A DNA stretch of 64,000 nt from Emydura subglobosa. Lineage: Eukaryota; Chordata; Testudines; Chelidae. Shown one piece after another: positions 13,201-26,370 of this stretch (the first letter of the stretch is position 1; each line of letters opens with the position of its first letter). The position numbers were made by a program, and so were the translations under genes. The stretch is from contig ML679970.1 in the NCBI GenBank assembly GCA_007922225.1, forward strand, positions 23,304,631 to 23,368,630, read 5' to 3'. The notes under the pieces are model-generated. The model did no database searches, was not told where the DNA came from, and saw only the letters and a program-made list of their open reading frames with translations.

Positions 13201-15224
13201 ATGAAGAGGTTTCATGCTTAAGTGATCATTTCTATTGGAAATTCCACAAGAATTGTTATGGATTTAAGGGTAAGGGTTGCAGCTTGTCTCATGTTTATTC
13301 TGAAAAGGGAACAAATCACCCCGAACCTCAGAAATCTTCACTGGGCATTTTTTTGTTACAGACTCCAATATAAAATCTACCTCCTACTCTTCCAGGGCTT
13401 CCAAAGACATTTCCTTTGTCTCTTTGACCTTCATTTTTAAATCAGGTTTTCTATGCCTTCTCCCACACTACTCTCCACAGACTGGAACAGGCTGACTGCA
13501 CCTAGTTAATAACTTGATGATTTTTCAGATCTCTTTTCAAAAATTTGTTACATGAAGTCAACTAATGTACTCTGGAAAGGCTAAAGACCATAACTCCCAA
13601 TACCCTTTTGCTTGTATCATTGATCTACAGGGAATAAGAGAGTCTGTGTGATGATATAAGTAGCAAAATGATAGTTTTAAAGTACTGATTGCAAGAGTGA
13701 GGACTGAGACAAGTGCTCTCCCTAGGGACTAGAATACTTAGAGGATGGGCAAAACTCATGAAGTTTTAGGTTTTAAGAACTGCATAAACTACTTCAAGTT
13801 TATAGATACTGAGTTTGCAAACCTTTCTCTTGTAATTTGAAACCATTATATTTTCAAGAATAATTAAGTTCTTAAAATAATCTTATAACCCAAAAGGAAA
13901 CCTATTTTATGCATTTTCATTCTCTTTGGGTTTATTCTTTTAACTCCTTTTCCACCCCATGTTTCTTCCGCTGTCTCACTGCTCCATTTCTGATAGACTC
14001 CCATGAGTGACATGCAAACCCAGGAGCTTTTATGTTGAATTTGCAAATTTGCATTATTTGAGTGGGTTTGAATTTGGCAAATTAGCCCATGGCATACCTC
14101 AGATTTGCAGTATTCCAAGGTTCCCAAATTCACTCCTGAAGAACTGGGGAAGGCTGTAGAAGTGGAACAACAGTGAGAAGGAATGGAACTTAAGGATATA
14201 GAGGCAGGAAGAGAATGGACAGGGTGTTACATTAGCTGACTGCAGGAAAGATATGACACTAATTGGCTAGTATTGTGGGCAGTGGTGCAGAATCGGAAAG
14301 AACCAGAGTTGCCTAAAAATCTCTCCCCCTGTTTTCCTGGGTAGTTGTGGGTCATATTATAAATAGCCATAAGGAAGATGGAATGATAAACAGCCAAATT
14401 CTTATGCAGCCAATACAGTAGGTGAGGGACTAATGCTGCCTTTTTATTATTGAGCTTTGACTAGGTATTTGAAAAACAATTCAGCCAAGACCAATTATCA
14501 AATTTTTGCCTAAACTTTGGCAAAATAAATATTCTAAGCCAAATTACAGTGCCAATGTTTCATATGAATAACACTATACATAAATAATTTATATTATACT
14601 ATAATTATGAATCAGTAGATGTTGCTAAAAGGTTGTCCTTATAAAAAGAGAAAGGACTTGCAGATCTAAATCATGAAAATTTGGATCTGGATTATATCAA
14701 GGGATGCTGATATTTAGAAGTATTATTTAATTTTCTTTGGAAACATTTTAGGTTAATCTAAAGATAACTAATTTTGGAGTTTGGCTTAGTTTTACCTTGT
14801 AAATGAAAATAAAAATGTTATATTGAAAACTGTAATAGCCACTTTTTAATATTTTCCATTGCGTAACCTTAGTTTTAAAATGTTAAAATAATTTTTTTTT
14901 AAAATACAAGCAATACAAACATTTTACCCAAAGAATATAATATTTCAGGAAGAAAGCTGTACTCTGCCAGGACTGATCTCAGCCAAACTGTACCTTAGTT
15001 TTTAAAATAATCTAAAATATGCTTTCTGAAAGTTTTATCAACTGAGGAAATAGGAATGATCAAAATGATGAAACAGGATGATATTTGTACTGAACTGTAA
15101 CCAATAAGAGAATGTGAGGGGTTCCATTTCCAATAACAAGTTCAGAAGAGCAAGTGGCTCCAGAGACAGCAATGGGGGAGTGGGAAACTGAAAGAAAAGC
15201 TAAGCTTCTGTTTTCAGGGATACC

Positions 15225-15245
15225 TTTTTTTTTTTTTTTTTTTTT
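15225..15245 (+). repeat. poly(T) run
   Basis: About 20 consecutive T, possibly the tail of a minus-strand retroposon, but no body was recognised. Confidence 0.85.
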
Positions 15246-18200
15246 AACCTGACTGAATTACACACTTGTCTACTGAAACCCTCTTAGCGTAATTCCCATA
15301 GGCCTCAGTGACACCTAGGGCAGCACTGATCAACTGCAGGCTCCCATATTGCTAACCTCAGCCAATAAACTGATTATGATTCTAGCAGACGTGTCTGTAT
15401 TTTAGGCCTTAGAAATAGGGTGGGTAAGTTTTCCCCTTCTTCCAACAAAAATCCTGCATATTTGAGATGCAGAACATGACAATTTAACTATAGGAATTAA
15501 GAGCTGATGGCCTCTCCAGCAGGAAGGTTTTGGACTTGGTGAAAATTTGCTTTTTTGAAGTTGGAAAGCCAAGCAAGCTAAAGGGTTCATGCCATATAAA
15601 CTAAATTGACTGCTTATGAATTAGTATTGGATATACAGAAATATAAAATATACTTAGAAATCTATATTGTACTATATATTGTAAATTTTTATATAAGAAG
15701 TTACTGTCAAATAAATGCAGCATATAACCTGATGCTACACAATCTCTAAAGAGTGTGCATGCTAGCGAAAGTTTTTAAATAATGTTCTTGACAAGTCAAA
15801 TGAGATCTGTCAATCACTAAATATTTTTATCTGCCTTAATACTTGCATTTCCTTTACTTAGCATATTAGTAAGTAATATTGAAAAAGAGTGTAAGTGTGC
15901 AAAGCAACATACCTAGAATATTTCTATATATTTCTCAAGATGAATTAATTTAAACTGCTAACAGAGCAAAAGCAAAATAATTGTCTGTAATATGGTTTGT
16001 AATACACAATAGTGGAGTGAGGTGTGAACTATATTAGTGTATGTAGTCACCATGAAAACTACTCCCACACAATTGTGCTAAGACACCTAATTTTTAACTG
16101 GTAACACCCCTGCTTTTAGTCCTAGACCATTCTTGAACGGCAGCTGCCAAATTATGATGAAGTGTGTGATGGCTGTTTGTGGTAGGAACTAGGATGAAAT
16201 CATCCAAATCCTGTTAGTTTATGATTTATGTTGAATGTAGGTCTCTAACATATGCAAAGTCCATGGACTAGCCCACTGCATCATCTTGACCTTAATGGCA
16301 CTTGATCTTTACAGGATATTTATGCTACCTTGTTATGGCCCTGATTTTCTGCTTTATGCTACCTGTAGCTCCCTGATCCAGAGCTCCAGCACAAGTTGGG
16401 AGGGTTAGCATGTGCACAGTCCTAATTTATGTATTGGTGGCATAGCCACCTCCACCTCTGGAGGTATATGCCAGTTGAAAGTTTCCCTGAAGAGAGCAAG
16501 TATTCCTTTGGTCATTTCTTTAAGTTCCTAAATTGACCAGTGATGTCCAATTTTTGTTTAGGGACCCCAAACCAGGAATGAGCCTCACTCCTTGCTGTGA
16601 CATCTGAGAAGGAAAACCATAGGTTCCCTCCAGGTAGCAGCAAGGGACAACCTTGTAGTGCTCACAGTGGCTGTCTAGGAGAGCAGAGGGTATCCACAGA
16701 ATCCTGCTTTAATTGTGGAGAGGGAAAAGGAAAAAAAAACCCACCTAGACTACCAGCATTTCTTGGGAGCCTAGTCCAAGACTATAGAATGGACTCATTC
16801 AAAAACTGAAAACAGCCACAAATCTCAACACTATCTGTTTCAAGTGTGGAGTGCATTCCTCAACCTTGTGTTCACTAATAAAATAAATAAATATATACAC
16901 AATTTTCTTTCTGTGTAGAGGCAGATAGAGAGAAAAAAAGGAAAGGATTGCATGTAACATTGGTACTCACATCACTTAATGCACTCTTGGATGATGCTTA
17001 GGTGCCACTGTGTTGAACATGACATGTGATCCTGAATAGAATAGAAGAGAAGCCAGATGACACAGAAATAGAAAGCAAAGGACCTTTTCCTCTTTTAGGG
17101 AGAGGGGCAGGAAATCTCCCCTTCAGAAGGGCTTAGAGAAAAAAAGAGGCTTAAGGGGAGCTATTTAAATGCTACCCATAATGAGCAATTACTAACCTTG
17201 ACACTCAGTTTTACGTTCAAGGTTGTAGCATATTTTAATATTACCATGTTCTATTCTTATACAGATAAGCTTTCCCCTTATTAAAAATATGATATTAGTC
17301 GTGATCCAGAACCATGCAGAATCACTGTTGAAAGCTGTTGTATTTTGGACCGTTGCTGGTTAATAATCTAGCATTTTATAAGACAATGCTAATTTGTTAA
17401 TTGATAAATTTATTATGTTCTTTTAAAAGTGTTTTAAATTAACAAGAAAGTGAAAGACTCTTAATGTATTCTAACTTTTTCTTTATTAGAATAAGTATTG
17501 TTTTTTCTCAGTGTACATCAGGTTTTGGTTTTGTAAATACATACATACTAAGGGCAATTGTGACTCATTGGCCTAAATTAAAAATCTAAAAAGACTTTTT
17601 GTGATTAGAATCCCCCACCTCAAACATGCACACATTTATCCTTGTTGCTTTTGATACTGACCAAACTAGTCCACACAAGCTCCTGAGGAACAAGTTAATG
17701 CCCATGGCTTTCTAGTTTCTAGGGCTCATTCTTTTTATCCCTGAACTCGTAGAGCATGCTCCTTTCAATTAACTTCATTTTCTTTCAGTGACTAAGCATA
17801 GAGTGCTCATCTTCCAGTCAGGAGGAAAAGTGACTAATCTTTGTGGATTAGTCAAGTGGAGGCAATCATGAAGTTTATCACCTGTTATCCCCTTGTTCTC
17901 CAATGCCCCATGGGCAGTTTTATGGGTAGGAAACACATGTAAGCCCCTTGGAGTAGTATCTAAGGTAGGTGTTGTCTTATGTGAAAGCTAAAATGTTTCA
18001 CCCCCCCACTCTCTTTCATGGATAATTTACCTGTGTCATTGTACGCATAATCATGCTTCTCCAGACTAATTACAGGCCAGGCATTAGATTCTATTCAGTT
18101 TCACTCTGTTGCCTTGTCCACTCTGGAGAAACACACCTAACCAGATGCTCACCAGCAACTGGGCAGTTTGAGGGAAGATAAATCTCTTCTACATCTCTGG

Positions 18201-18325
18201 GTCAAACTGTAAGTCTGATCCTGCCTTGCCTGACCCTGACTTCCACTGGCCTAAGAAAAGACCTGGAAAAGACCCTTATAAACCTTGCTCCCTTGTGTGT
18301 CTGCCACCAAGGTATTCTACTAGGC

Positions 18326-18429
18326 TATGTAACAAAGACAAAACTGGGGATCAGGAGACTTTGTTTCTATTCCTGGCCTTACCACAATCATCCAGTGGGA
18401 CTTTTGGCAGTCACTTAGCTTTACATTTT
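18326..18429 (+). repeat. MIR-type SINE, 5' half and core
   Basis: Text such as atcaggagactttgtttcta, ttcctggccttaccacaatc and ttggcagtcacttagctt follows the MIR core pattern (overall 'tcaggagacctgggttcta ... gtgaccttgggcaagtcactta'). The copy is diverged. Its 3' half appears at 18628-18770 after an intervening block. Confidence 0.65.
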
Positions 18430-18449
18430 TGCATATGTCCACTAATTTT

Positions 18450-18627
18450 GAGTGGTCAGTTTGAGGCATGATTTTTCATGGTGCTGAGCATGCACGCTTC
18501 TGACTGGATCCAATTAGGGTTGTTGGTATTTATCATCACTAAAATTTAGCTCCTTTGTGTTTCAGTTTGACCAACCAGAAATTGCAGTACTCAGAATTAG
18601 TGGGTGCCTCTGAAAATTTAGGCCTTA
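18450..18627. mobile_element. palindromic MITE-like insert inside the MIR copy
   Basis: The left part (ttgaggcatgatttttcatg then gtgctgagca) is mirrored at the right by gtgcctctgaaaatttaggc. The two ends are roughly inverted copies. This is the well-known reptile pattern of 'gtgctgagca' and 'cctctgaaaatcaggcc' arms. It splits the MIR into two halves. Confidence 0.5.
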
Positions 18628-18770
18628 ACCTGTGTGTCTCAATTTGTCAGCTGTAGAACTGGGATAATAATATTTCCTAGCTTGTGGGAATGTTGATGCT
18701 ATGTTCACAAAGTCCTATACAAAAGAAATATTTTACTATTATTATTATTATTTTATTATTATTATTATTG
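18628..18770 (+). repeat. MIR-type SINE, 3' half, ending in ATT microsatellite
   Basis: Text aacctgtgtgtctcaatttg, then ctgtagaactgggataataa and cacaaagtcctatacaaaag follows the MIR 3' pattern, and is followed by an (ATT)n run at about 18735-18770. Confidence 0.65.
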
Positions 18771-19139
18771 CACTTTGATTTAAAAAGTCATTTGATAAAA
18801 GGTATTTTTCCCTTACCATTTTATATTTTCCTCAAAGAATTCACATTCACAATATATAGTAAAGATCTGAAAGGTTTAAGATTAAAAAGAAAAGATTCTT
18901 GCTTATCAGTATATTTCCCTCCCATTTGACAGACATTTTTTTCTTGCTTTCTTCTTTGTAAAAGGTATACTTGTTGATACAATGTTTTTACAAAGGTAGT
19001 TTTGTGTGTTTATATAAATAATTTAAATCCTGATCCTTGAATAAAATTATTCATGTGCTTAAATGTTCACAGACTAAGGACCTTAGTCTGCTCGGGCATC
19101 TTGTGACAGTACAAAAATAATGTGGGACGTGGATTTGAG

Positions 19140-19232
19140 ATATGGGGCCAAATTATACTGTATTATGTAGGTATAGATCTATGGTCTTCAGTGAAGTTAC
19201 TCTGAATTTATATCAGTGTAAGTGGTCCATAA
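19140..19232. repeat. fragment of a palindromic amniote repeat
   Basis: ggggccaaattatactg at one end and tatatcagtgtaagtggtcc at the other, with tcagtgaagttactctg between, match the layout of the repeat seen at 41791-41885. Confidence 0.4.
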
Positions 19233-19470
19233 ACTTAATTTTTCACACCTAACAGGCTGGGACTGGGAATGCTTCAGAGAAAAGGCACTCAACCATAGGT
19301 AGAGCAACCTCATCACATCAGTCTACAGTGACCCCACTTCATAGTCAATGAGCACTGTTGAAGGCTCTGGTGGTAGTTATATCTTGCTCACCTTAGGTTA
19401 AGGAGTTAAGGTTAAGCTCTTGAGCTAGAGGGTGGGAGGAGCAGGAGGAAATAAAAGGAAGCCATACTCT

Positions 19471-19662
19471 GGATATGTCTGCACTAGAACTGAAAAGTAT
19501 AAATTCTAACTTGAGGAGACATACCCATGATAGCTCTGATTGAGCTAGTGTGCTAAAAATAGACCTGTAGCTGGGAAGGGCTAGCTGCCCCAAGTATGAT
19601 CCTATCTGAAACTATAAGTATGTGCTCATGGCAGCTAATTCCTCCTGCTGCTTGCTAGCACA
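19471..19662. mobile_element. degraded hAT/Harbinger-like MITE
   Basis: It begins ggatatgtctgcactag, a diverged form of the 'ATGTCTACACT' terminus of reptile MITEs. The interior (gatagctctgattgagctag, then gtgctaaaaatag, then ggctagctgcccc) matches a turtle palindromic MITE known from memory. The right terminus is not visible, so it is truncated or decayed. Confidence 0.5.
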
Positions 19663-19707
19663 ATGGGATCCTGGTCCATGACTTAGACTCCTAGGTACTA
19701 CCCTAAC

Positions 19708-19738
19708 ATAAATAAATAAATAAAAATAATAATAATGC
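19708..19738 (+). repeat. AATA/AAT microsatellite
   Basis: AATA units grading into AAT units. Confidence 0.8.
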
Positions 19739-22700
19739 TCTGAGCCCTGAGTGGGGGCTCGAAAGCCTCCCAACAGTCACCAAAAATAGCTCCAATTTAT
19801 GTAATTTTAAATTATTTAACATTTTTTGAGTATTACCATGTTTTTTGAAGTATTTTTCAATTAAAATATTTTTAGTAACTGAACAATCTTATTATGGCTA
19901 TTCTGAGAGGAAGGTAGTATGTGATCTTTTCTTTTAGTCTTCTGTGTGGTCTGTCTGCAAATTGGAAATGAGCTATGTGCATGTTTGTGGAGTTTAGAAC
20001 AGCAGTTGGTGTTGGAAATACTGTGTAATTCAGTAGCATAAAAGTAGACATAGATTACAATAGCATCCAAAGGATAGAAGCCTATGCAGTGTAGTGGATC
20101 TTCATTTGACATCCAGCAACCTTATACCCTCTTAACACAGCAGAAAATACTCTAACATTCATAAGCTTAAAGAAAAAGATTTTTACCTATTAAAAATATT
20201 TAAGCTTTCAGTGTGCATGAAAGAAATTTGATTGTTATCCAGTTTTTTCTCTTAAGGATGGATTTTGTCACAGAGCACAGCTAAAATAAAACTGCTGAAA
20301 CAAAAACACTGCTTCTTTTATGTTCTTGTGGAAAACCAGTCCCTCCTTTCCCCCCAAGACACCTGGTTTCCCTCTCCCCTAAAAAATAAAAAAAAATAAA
20401 CTAGGGATCCAATCAGACTGAAAAATGCCTACAGTATTTTTACAGTTGTATTAAGAAATACGGTTTATATTTTTGCTCTTTTAGCAAGATCTCCCTTCAA
20501 CACTTTTATATAGTAATGTTTTGTTTGGTCTAACGTAAGCTTTTGTTAGAATATAGCCTAAAATGAATCTAATTAACAGATGAAGTTAGGAAATCCCTAC
20601 TGTAATTTGGAAACTAAATGAATAGGGGATATCAATATTTGACAAGCAACTTCCACTTAAGGCTAATGTAACTATTACCTCATTAGAAGTGCAACTTTAC
20701 ACTCCTCACATAAAAACCTTTATTGAATTTAAAATATGTATCTGACAGAGGACCAGCTGAAGTTGAAAATGGCTTTGTGAAATTCATGCCGTCTTTATTG
20801 ATGCTGACTAGCTTTATAAATGTTTATCTTAATTATGTTTTATTGTGATTAAAAAGATTGCAGATCCTCTGACATTTCAGTAAAGTGAGCTGTTACATTT
20901 TTTTTAGGGTGGGGGCAGGGTACAAAGAATAGTCCAGCTCAAGAGAGGAGGCCCCTTGCAGGCCATATGAATCCACTTACATGTAAATTGCTTGTCTATA
21001 TGAATTAAGATGAAGGTTATGAAAGAACTGCTTTTCTGTGTTTACTATAGGATTTTTGACAGTCTCTTTCCTCTTTCAAGTAAATTTGGCTTAAGTCCAT
21101 AGTCAGTACAGTTTTAAGTAAACTCCTCTTTTGTTACATTAACAAGGTTATAACATCACTGAGGCAGATTTCCAGCTGCATGAATTGAGGGCTAAGCATG
21201 CGGGCTGAGGGGATAATTAAAACCTTAGGGTGGGAGAGTTAAACTATCAAGTAAAATTGGATAAAAGGCAAATTGTCCATAGCAACGTAGTACGTTTCCA
21301 AATACCAGTGAAATAATGATAAGTAGGAGTAGTCCTTTAATTGACTTTTGAACATGAAGATTGAAAATTTTAGGGTACAACAAATATCAACAATAAATTA
21401 AAAAGAAACCTAAGGAAGTCTTAATTTTAGTCCTTAAATTGTCATATTTTAGTTATTCATTTAATAACAAAGTTAAGTTGAAGAATTTAGTATTTTCCCA
21501 ACTTCTTTGACAAAACAGGAGTATTTTTGTATGAGTTCAAGATGTATGATACAGTATATGAGAACAGGCTGGTCAGCACTTTGTCAAAGTTTGTCATATC
21601 TTAGGGGGGAAAAAGAAAAAAAAAAGTTCAGTTACATACCTTTGGTGACCTTCTAGAAAATGACATATAGTCAGGCAAGATGATACATTACCGCAAAGTT
21701 TAAAAAAAACAAAATGACTTGTAATGGCAGCTTGTACTGAACTAAATGAATTGTGAAGGCCCATTTGTTATTCATTAGGAGAAGCAGAGCAGATTACTGT
21801 TCTGCCTTCATAGGGAGCCTTTAAACTTAAGGTCATTTTACACTAGCACCCTTGTGGCATGGACAACATTTAATACATTTTTAACAGCTTTTACATTTCC
21901 ACAGTTTGCAGCAGTGCTGGTTGCATCATGTCTGTAATGATGGTGTTTTAAAGTAGTTTAGAGTTACTTTGGAGGGGGAAAAAGGGGAAACAAAGAGTTG
22001 AACTGATGAAGTGACTTTATATACTAAAGAGCTAAGCATGCAGAGCCTACTGCTATGAAGTAATGCAAGATGATTCCCAATGCTAGAGAAGCACATCCCT
22101 AGGGAGCAGCAAGTTTCTATACCTTAATAGAACTATAGTTGTTTTTCTCAGTGATTGCTCCCTGGGGGAAGGGAAAATCTGGAGGAGGGTCTGAGGAACC
22201 TTTTTATTTTGAGTTGCTCAGGAGTCTGGTGGAGAACGTTCAGCATTTCAGGATTGCTTTGAGGAAGTACTAACACTGTCCATCATAATCAGTAAACGTT
22301 GCGGTGGGCGTCCAGGATGAAGCATAGAGGTTTGCAGATCAGAATAAATATTGATTGTCATTGGCTCTCATATGATGGTGCTGTGGCAAGTCAAAAACAA
22401 GAAAGCAAATAGAGAATGTGCTGAGATAAAATGATCTGAGAACTTTTGTTCAAATATACTAGGAAAATCTGAAAACAGCCAGTATTTTGAAATAAGAACT
22501 TTAATTCTAAACAAGGACATAACATTTGTTAACCAGCTTAATCATGTTGTTATTTTACATGCTACTTTTAGACTGTAGTTTAGATTTGTTTGTCCTAGTT
22601 CATATTATACTGACTTGAATTTTGGTCAGAAAATGCTTTATTGAAGGATAGATCATGATGCTGATTTTTAAGCAGAATTTAGCATTGATTTCCATGGATA

Positions 22701-24844
22701 CTTTTGCTTGAACACTAGCAACATAGTGTCTAACTTTGCTTGCAAATAAAATGAATTAAGAGAATGCTAATTTAAGTATACTAATTGTTATTTCTCCCAG
22801 GTTCCCCCTTTCACCTCTGCTTTTTTTCTTGTTCAGCACAGCAGTAGTGTTCTTTCTGTACTTCATTGTAGCTAACAAAAGTAATATACTTGTGGTGGTG
22901 ATACAGTGGTTTTACTATTTTGTTACAATATTTTTTGTCCAAATTAATAGGAACTGACAACTAGCATTTGAACAAAAAATTCTAATGAGTACTTTAACAT
23001 CAGAGGTATTTTTACATGACATTTTGAATGGCAGCTCATATTTTAAAGTTAACAGACAAAATAGATTTTGTCCCTTTAGAACATAACAAATTTTAAATTA
23101 CATTTTAAAATGCAACAATATTGACTTCTTCTGTTTTGAATAGCAGCAAATGGGACATTATAAAAGAACTTAGGAATTAAGATGACATTATTGTGTCTAA
23201 CCTTAATTATTCCAATAAAATTAGGTTTAGGTTTCTTGTTATTTATTTTGGAAATGTTCAATTATGTTGGTATTCACTAATCCTCTAACAGAGGAATATG
23301 ATCCTCTTTTATGATGAAGTTTAAATTACAATGTTTTCACATAATCATTCTTGATTTCTGAGCTAAAGCTGTATTGGAGAATTGTTTTAAATGAAATCTA
23401 TTAGAATTATTTAAAGTTTTAAAAAGTGGCTTGTGCATGTGAACAATGTAGTATAACTGTATCTCCAAAAGCTCTCTGCTGATGTTTAGTGTGATCAAAA
23501 CACAAACACATATGGCTTTGGTCACTTTAGATTTTTTCAAATGCAGGTGGTGGTTGTGAGGGAGGGTTTTATCAGCTCAGATTAAAGTAGAAACCATAGA
23601 GCAATATAGTTCAGCAATTCGTTTTTAAAGCCTGCATAGTTTATAACGCCTATCATGAAATTATTCTGTGGTGTCCACAGAATAGTAGTCCTGAGCAGGT
23701 ACAGTATAAATGACATTTCTTTACAAACTGAGTATCTTTTTAATGTCAGTCATATTTCATTACCTGATATTGGTATTTATTTTGTCTTTGAAGTTATTTG
23801 CTAAGATTCTTTTCATGTTTGTAGCTTATTTTTCATAAATGTAGAACAAAAGTACAATTCAGTGAGAATTCCACAATTAGGACCTATTGGTTAGCACTAC
23901 TTTGTTTGTACTATAGCTCTAATTGAATTAGGGTAAGTTACTAGAAAATATCAGTATTAATTCCTTTGATTTATTAACCTCAGGCCAGATCCTCAGTTGA
24001 GCATGAGGAATGCTTGGCCCATGTGAGGAATTGGGTGCTTTTATGTTTCCTGATGCTACACAGCACCAGACCAGTCCTCCATTATAGGTTAGAAGACCTG
24101 TCAGGCTGCTCTCACCTGTACCAGCTGTTAGTAGTCCCCAGGAGAATTTGCAACAATTGGGGATCATTTAGATGCTGTGAAACCAGAGCCCACCCTTCTT
24201 TGCCTCCATCACATCCCCTCCGCTGGCTGTAGTTAGGAAGGTGGCCAAGAGTTGCTATGGCAACTTCATGATCCTCCTACACAAAGTGGCCATCTGTGAG
24301 CCTCATCTGCCAGATTTAGAACCATTTTGCACTGTTGAATGGAGCAAAAAAGCTGGAGCACAGCTCTAGAATGAAAGTCATTATTCTGTTGATATGAAAT
24401 GATAGGTATATAGCCAAAGTTTGGTTTAGGTAAGGGCTCCAAAATTTGGATGCTTATTCAAACCTCTTGGGAATACCTGGTAATAAATCATACGGCACAG
24501 GTCATCATTCTTTCCTTAATCCTTTCCACGTATTTGGCAGGACTGCCACCAGTCCCCTTTCCCCACAACCTGGTCCCAGCCAGCCTATTGCTGGGGCCCC
24601 ACTGCACTCTTCTCATATGAGGTTTAAGACAGACTTGAAAAGAGAGAGGTGTCTCCCTGCCATACTAGATGTAAGGAGCCACTTCCTTAGGAGGTGCGTC
24701 TTACTAAATCCACTTCCATGTCCTGTTTATCATGGAACTATGTTCCCTCTGTAACGAGATCTGTACTGGACACCTACCACCTGCTAAGTGTTGACATCTT
24801 AACTTAACCTCCTTACCTACCTTAATGGGTCCCTGACCTGCTGT
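19739..24844 (+). other. ERC2 intron without recognised repeats
   Basis: No exon or well-preserved transposon was recognised in this stretch. It is AT-rich. The part around 20640-22000 has few repeat-like words and could include conserved non-coding sequence, which cannot be tested without alignment. Confidence 0.45.
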
Positions 24845-25025
24845 GGGAAAAGTGAAAAAACCCACCCGCCTCAGCCAATCTGGCAGTGAAGGTAAAATAC
24901 CTTTCCAGTCCCAAAGAAAAAAAGGCAACTACTACAAACCCAAATCAGATGATAAATCCCAGTTCTGATCCTTTGGGTGGGAAGTGGACATTGATGATCG
25001 GTGATAGAGAGACTTCTGAAATGAG
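24845..25025. repeat. reptile interspersed repeat, family unassigned
   Basis: gccaatctggcagtgaag followed by atacctttccagtccc and tgatgatcggtgatagag resembles a turtle repeat recalled as 'gccagtctggcagtggggaa...ccttcccgacccc'. The recall is partial. Confidence 0.35.
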
Positions 25026-25654
25026 TGAGTCAGCACCACTATCTGATCTGGACACTTCCTGTTTCTCTCTTCCTCCCCCTTCCCCATTGGCTCTGCTTTG
25101 TTGGGTCTCTCTCATGACCCAAATGCAGTGGGGACCCATCTTCTTTTCCCTGCTGCCCAGACAAAGAGTCATCACATTCAGTTGCAGTGAGCACATTTTC
25201 TGTCTGGGGAATTATTGAATGTTAAGAGAGAGATAATAGATAATTTCCTGGGGGTGTGGAAAGAAATTTCTCTAACCCATAAGCCTGCAATCTCCACAAG
25301 CGATAGGAACTTCAAGTGCCCCTTCAAAGGGAAATTAACTCACAGTTTATGTTTATTCATCTGGTTCATCCCTGGAGTTTATGCTTACTAGACAGGACAT
25401 TTTGAAGGAAGAATATCTTGAGTAAGAAAACAGTGCTTCCTTGCATGTGAAAAAGGTGCCTCTGATTCGTCAGTTTCTGCCTCCAGGGTTAATTCATGGT
25501 TTAATCAAGCTTTCTTTGCTTCCCAGTGGCAAACCGATCCAGGACCCCTTTCAGTCTCCTCTGGGAATGTCAGTATGAGCTTTGTTCTAGGAAACTGAAT
25601 TCTCTCTAAATAGTTGCTGTTACTCCCTAATGAGTCACTCATGACTTTTTTAGA

Positions 25655-26370
25655 TAGCAGGTGTGCCAGATATGGCAATTTCCTACAATATTCTTGAAAA
25701 ACTCCTTCTGTATTAAATGCAAAGTTAATTTATTATTGTGGGCTAGGATTGTGTGTAACTTTTCTAGCAAGGAGATGTGATGTGAGACTTGGGAATTCAA
25801 GGAGCTATATAGAAATTATTCCAGAAAGGATGGACTTTTGGGACAATAAGTGTGAAGTGGGTTGCCTGAGAAATACCTAGGGATAGGTGAATGCAAATTT
25901 CCCACCTCTGATTATGCAGAAACCCAGCCTTTTGAAGCTGCAGTCCCGAGAGGGTGATTGTCTGCTGATTACCTGTTCCTGGAGGTTGGAGCTCAAAGGC
26001 CCAAGCTGTATAAAAAAGCAGGCTGACTTGCCAGTCTGGGTTCTGCTTCTGAATCTGAGACAGCTGTGAACTTGAAACGATTGGGGAAAACTCAGTTTGG
26101 GTTTTGAAGGACTGACACCTACTAGAATGAAAGGTTGGAGTTGGGGGTGATCTCTGATAAGCTTTTTAGCATATATGTAGGTTCTTTTATTGTTTTTAAT
26201 ATGTTTTCGCTAATGGTTTTACCTTCAGAATAAATGTGCTTGCTTAAGAAGAGCTGTGTGGCAGCTTGTAACTGATGACAATTGCTCTGTTCACAGCATC
26301 TAGAGAGGAAGCAAAGTGTAGATGCTAGCCTGGTTAGGCATTCTGGCTTCCTAGTAATATCGCAGCATAG
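25655..26370 (+). mobile_element. probable solo LTR
   Basis: A TATAAAA box at 26009-26015 lies 220 bp before AATAAA at 26229-26234, and a T/G-containing stretch follows. That is the U3-R-U5 layout of an LTR in the + orientation. Segments such as ccagatatggcaatttccta and tgcctgagaaatacctaggg resemble turtle LTR sequences seen before. No internal retroviral or Gypsy genes flank it, so it would be a solo LTR. The edges are approximate, and no target duplication was identified. Confidence 0.45.

Larger units (their letters stand above)
9651..18325 (+). other. ERC2 intron, mostly unrecognised sequence
   Basis: No exon was recognised. Frames at 12848-13117 and 13047-13373 are the longest but show no domain and overlap each other, so they look random. 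Positions 10140-10245 resemble an old interspersed repeat (see separate entry). A T run lies at 15225-15245. The segment at 16321-16500 may share an old unclassified repeat with 63590-63780 (ctccag and ccagtt-type text), but this is weak. Confidence 0.5.

Noticed and set aside
12848..13373. Overlapping plus-strand frames of 89 and 108 codons
   Set aside because: No recognisable domain, no splice context, and overlapping in different frames; best explained by chance.
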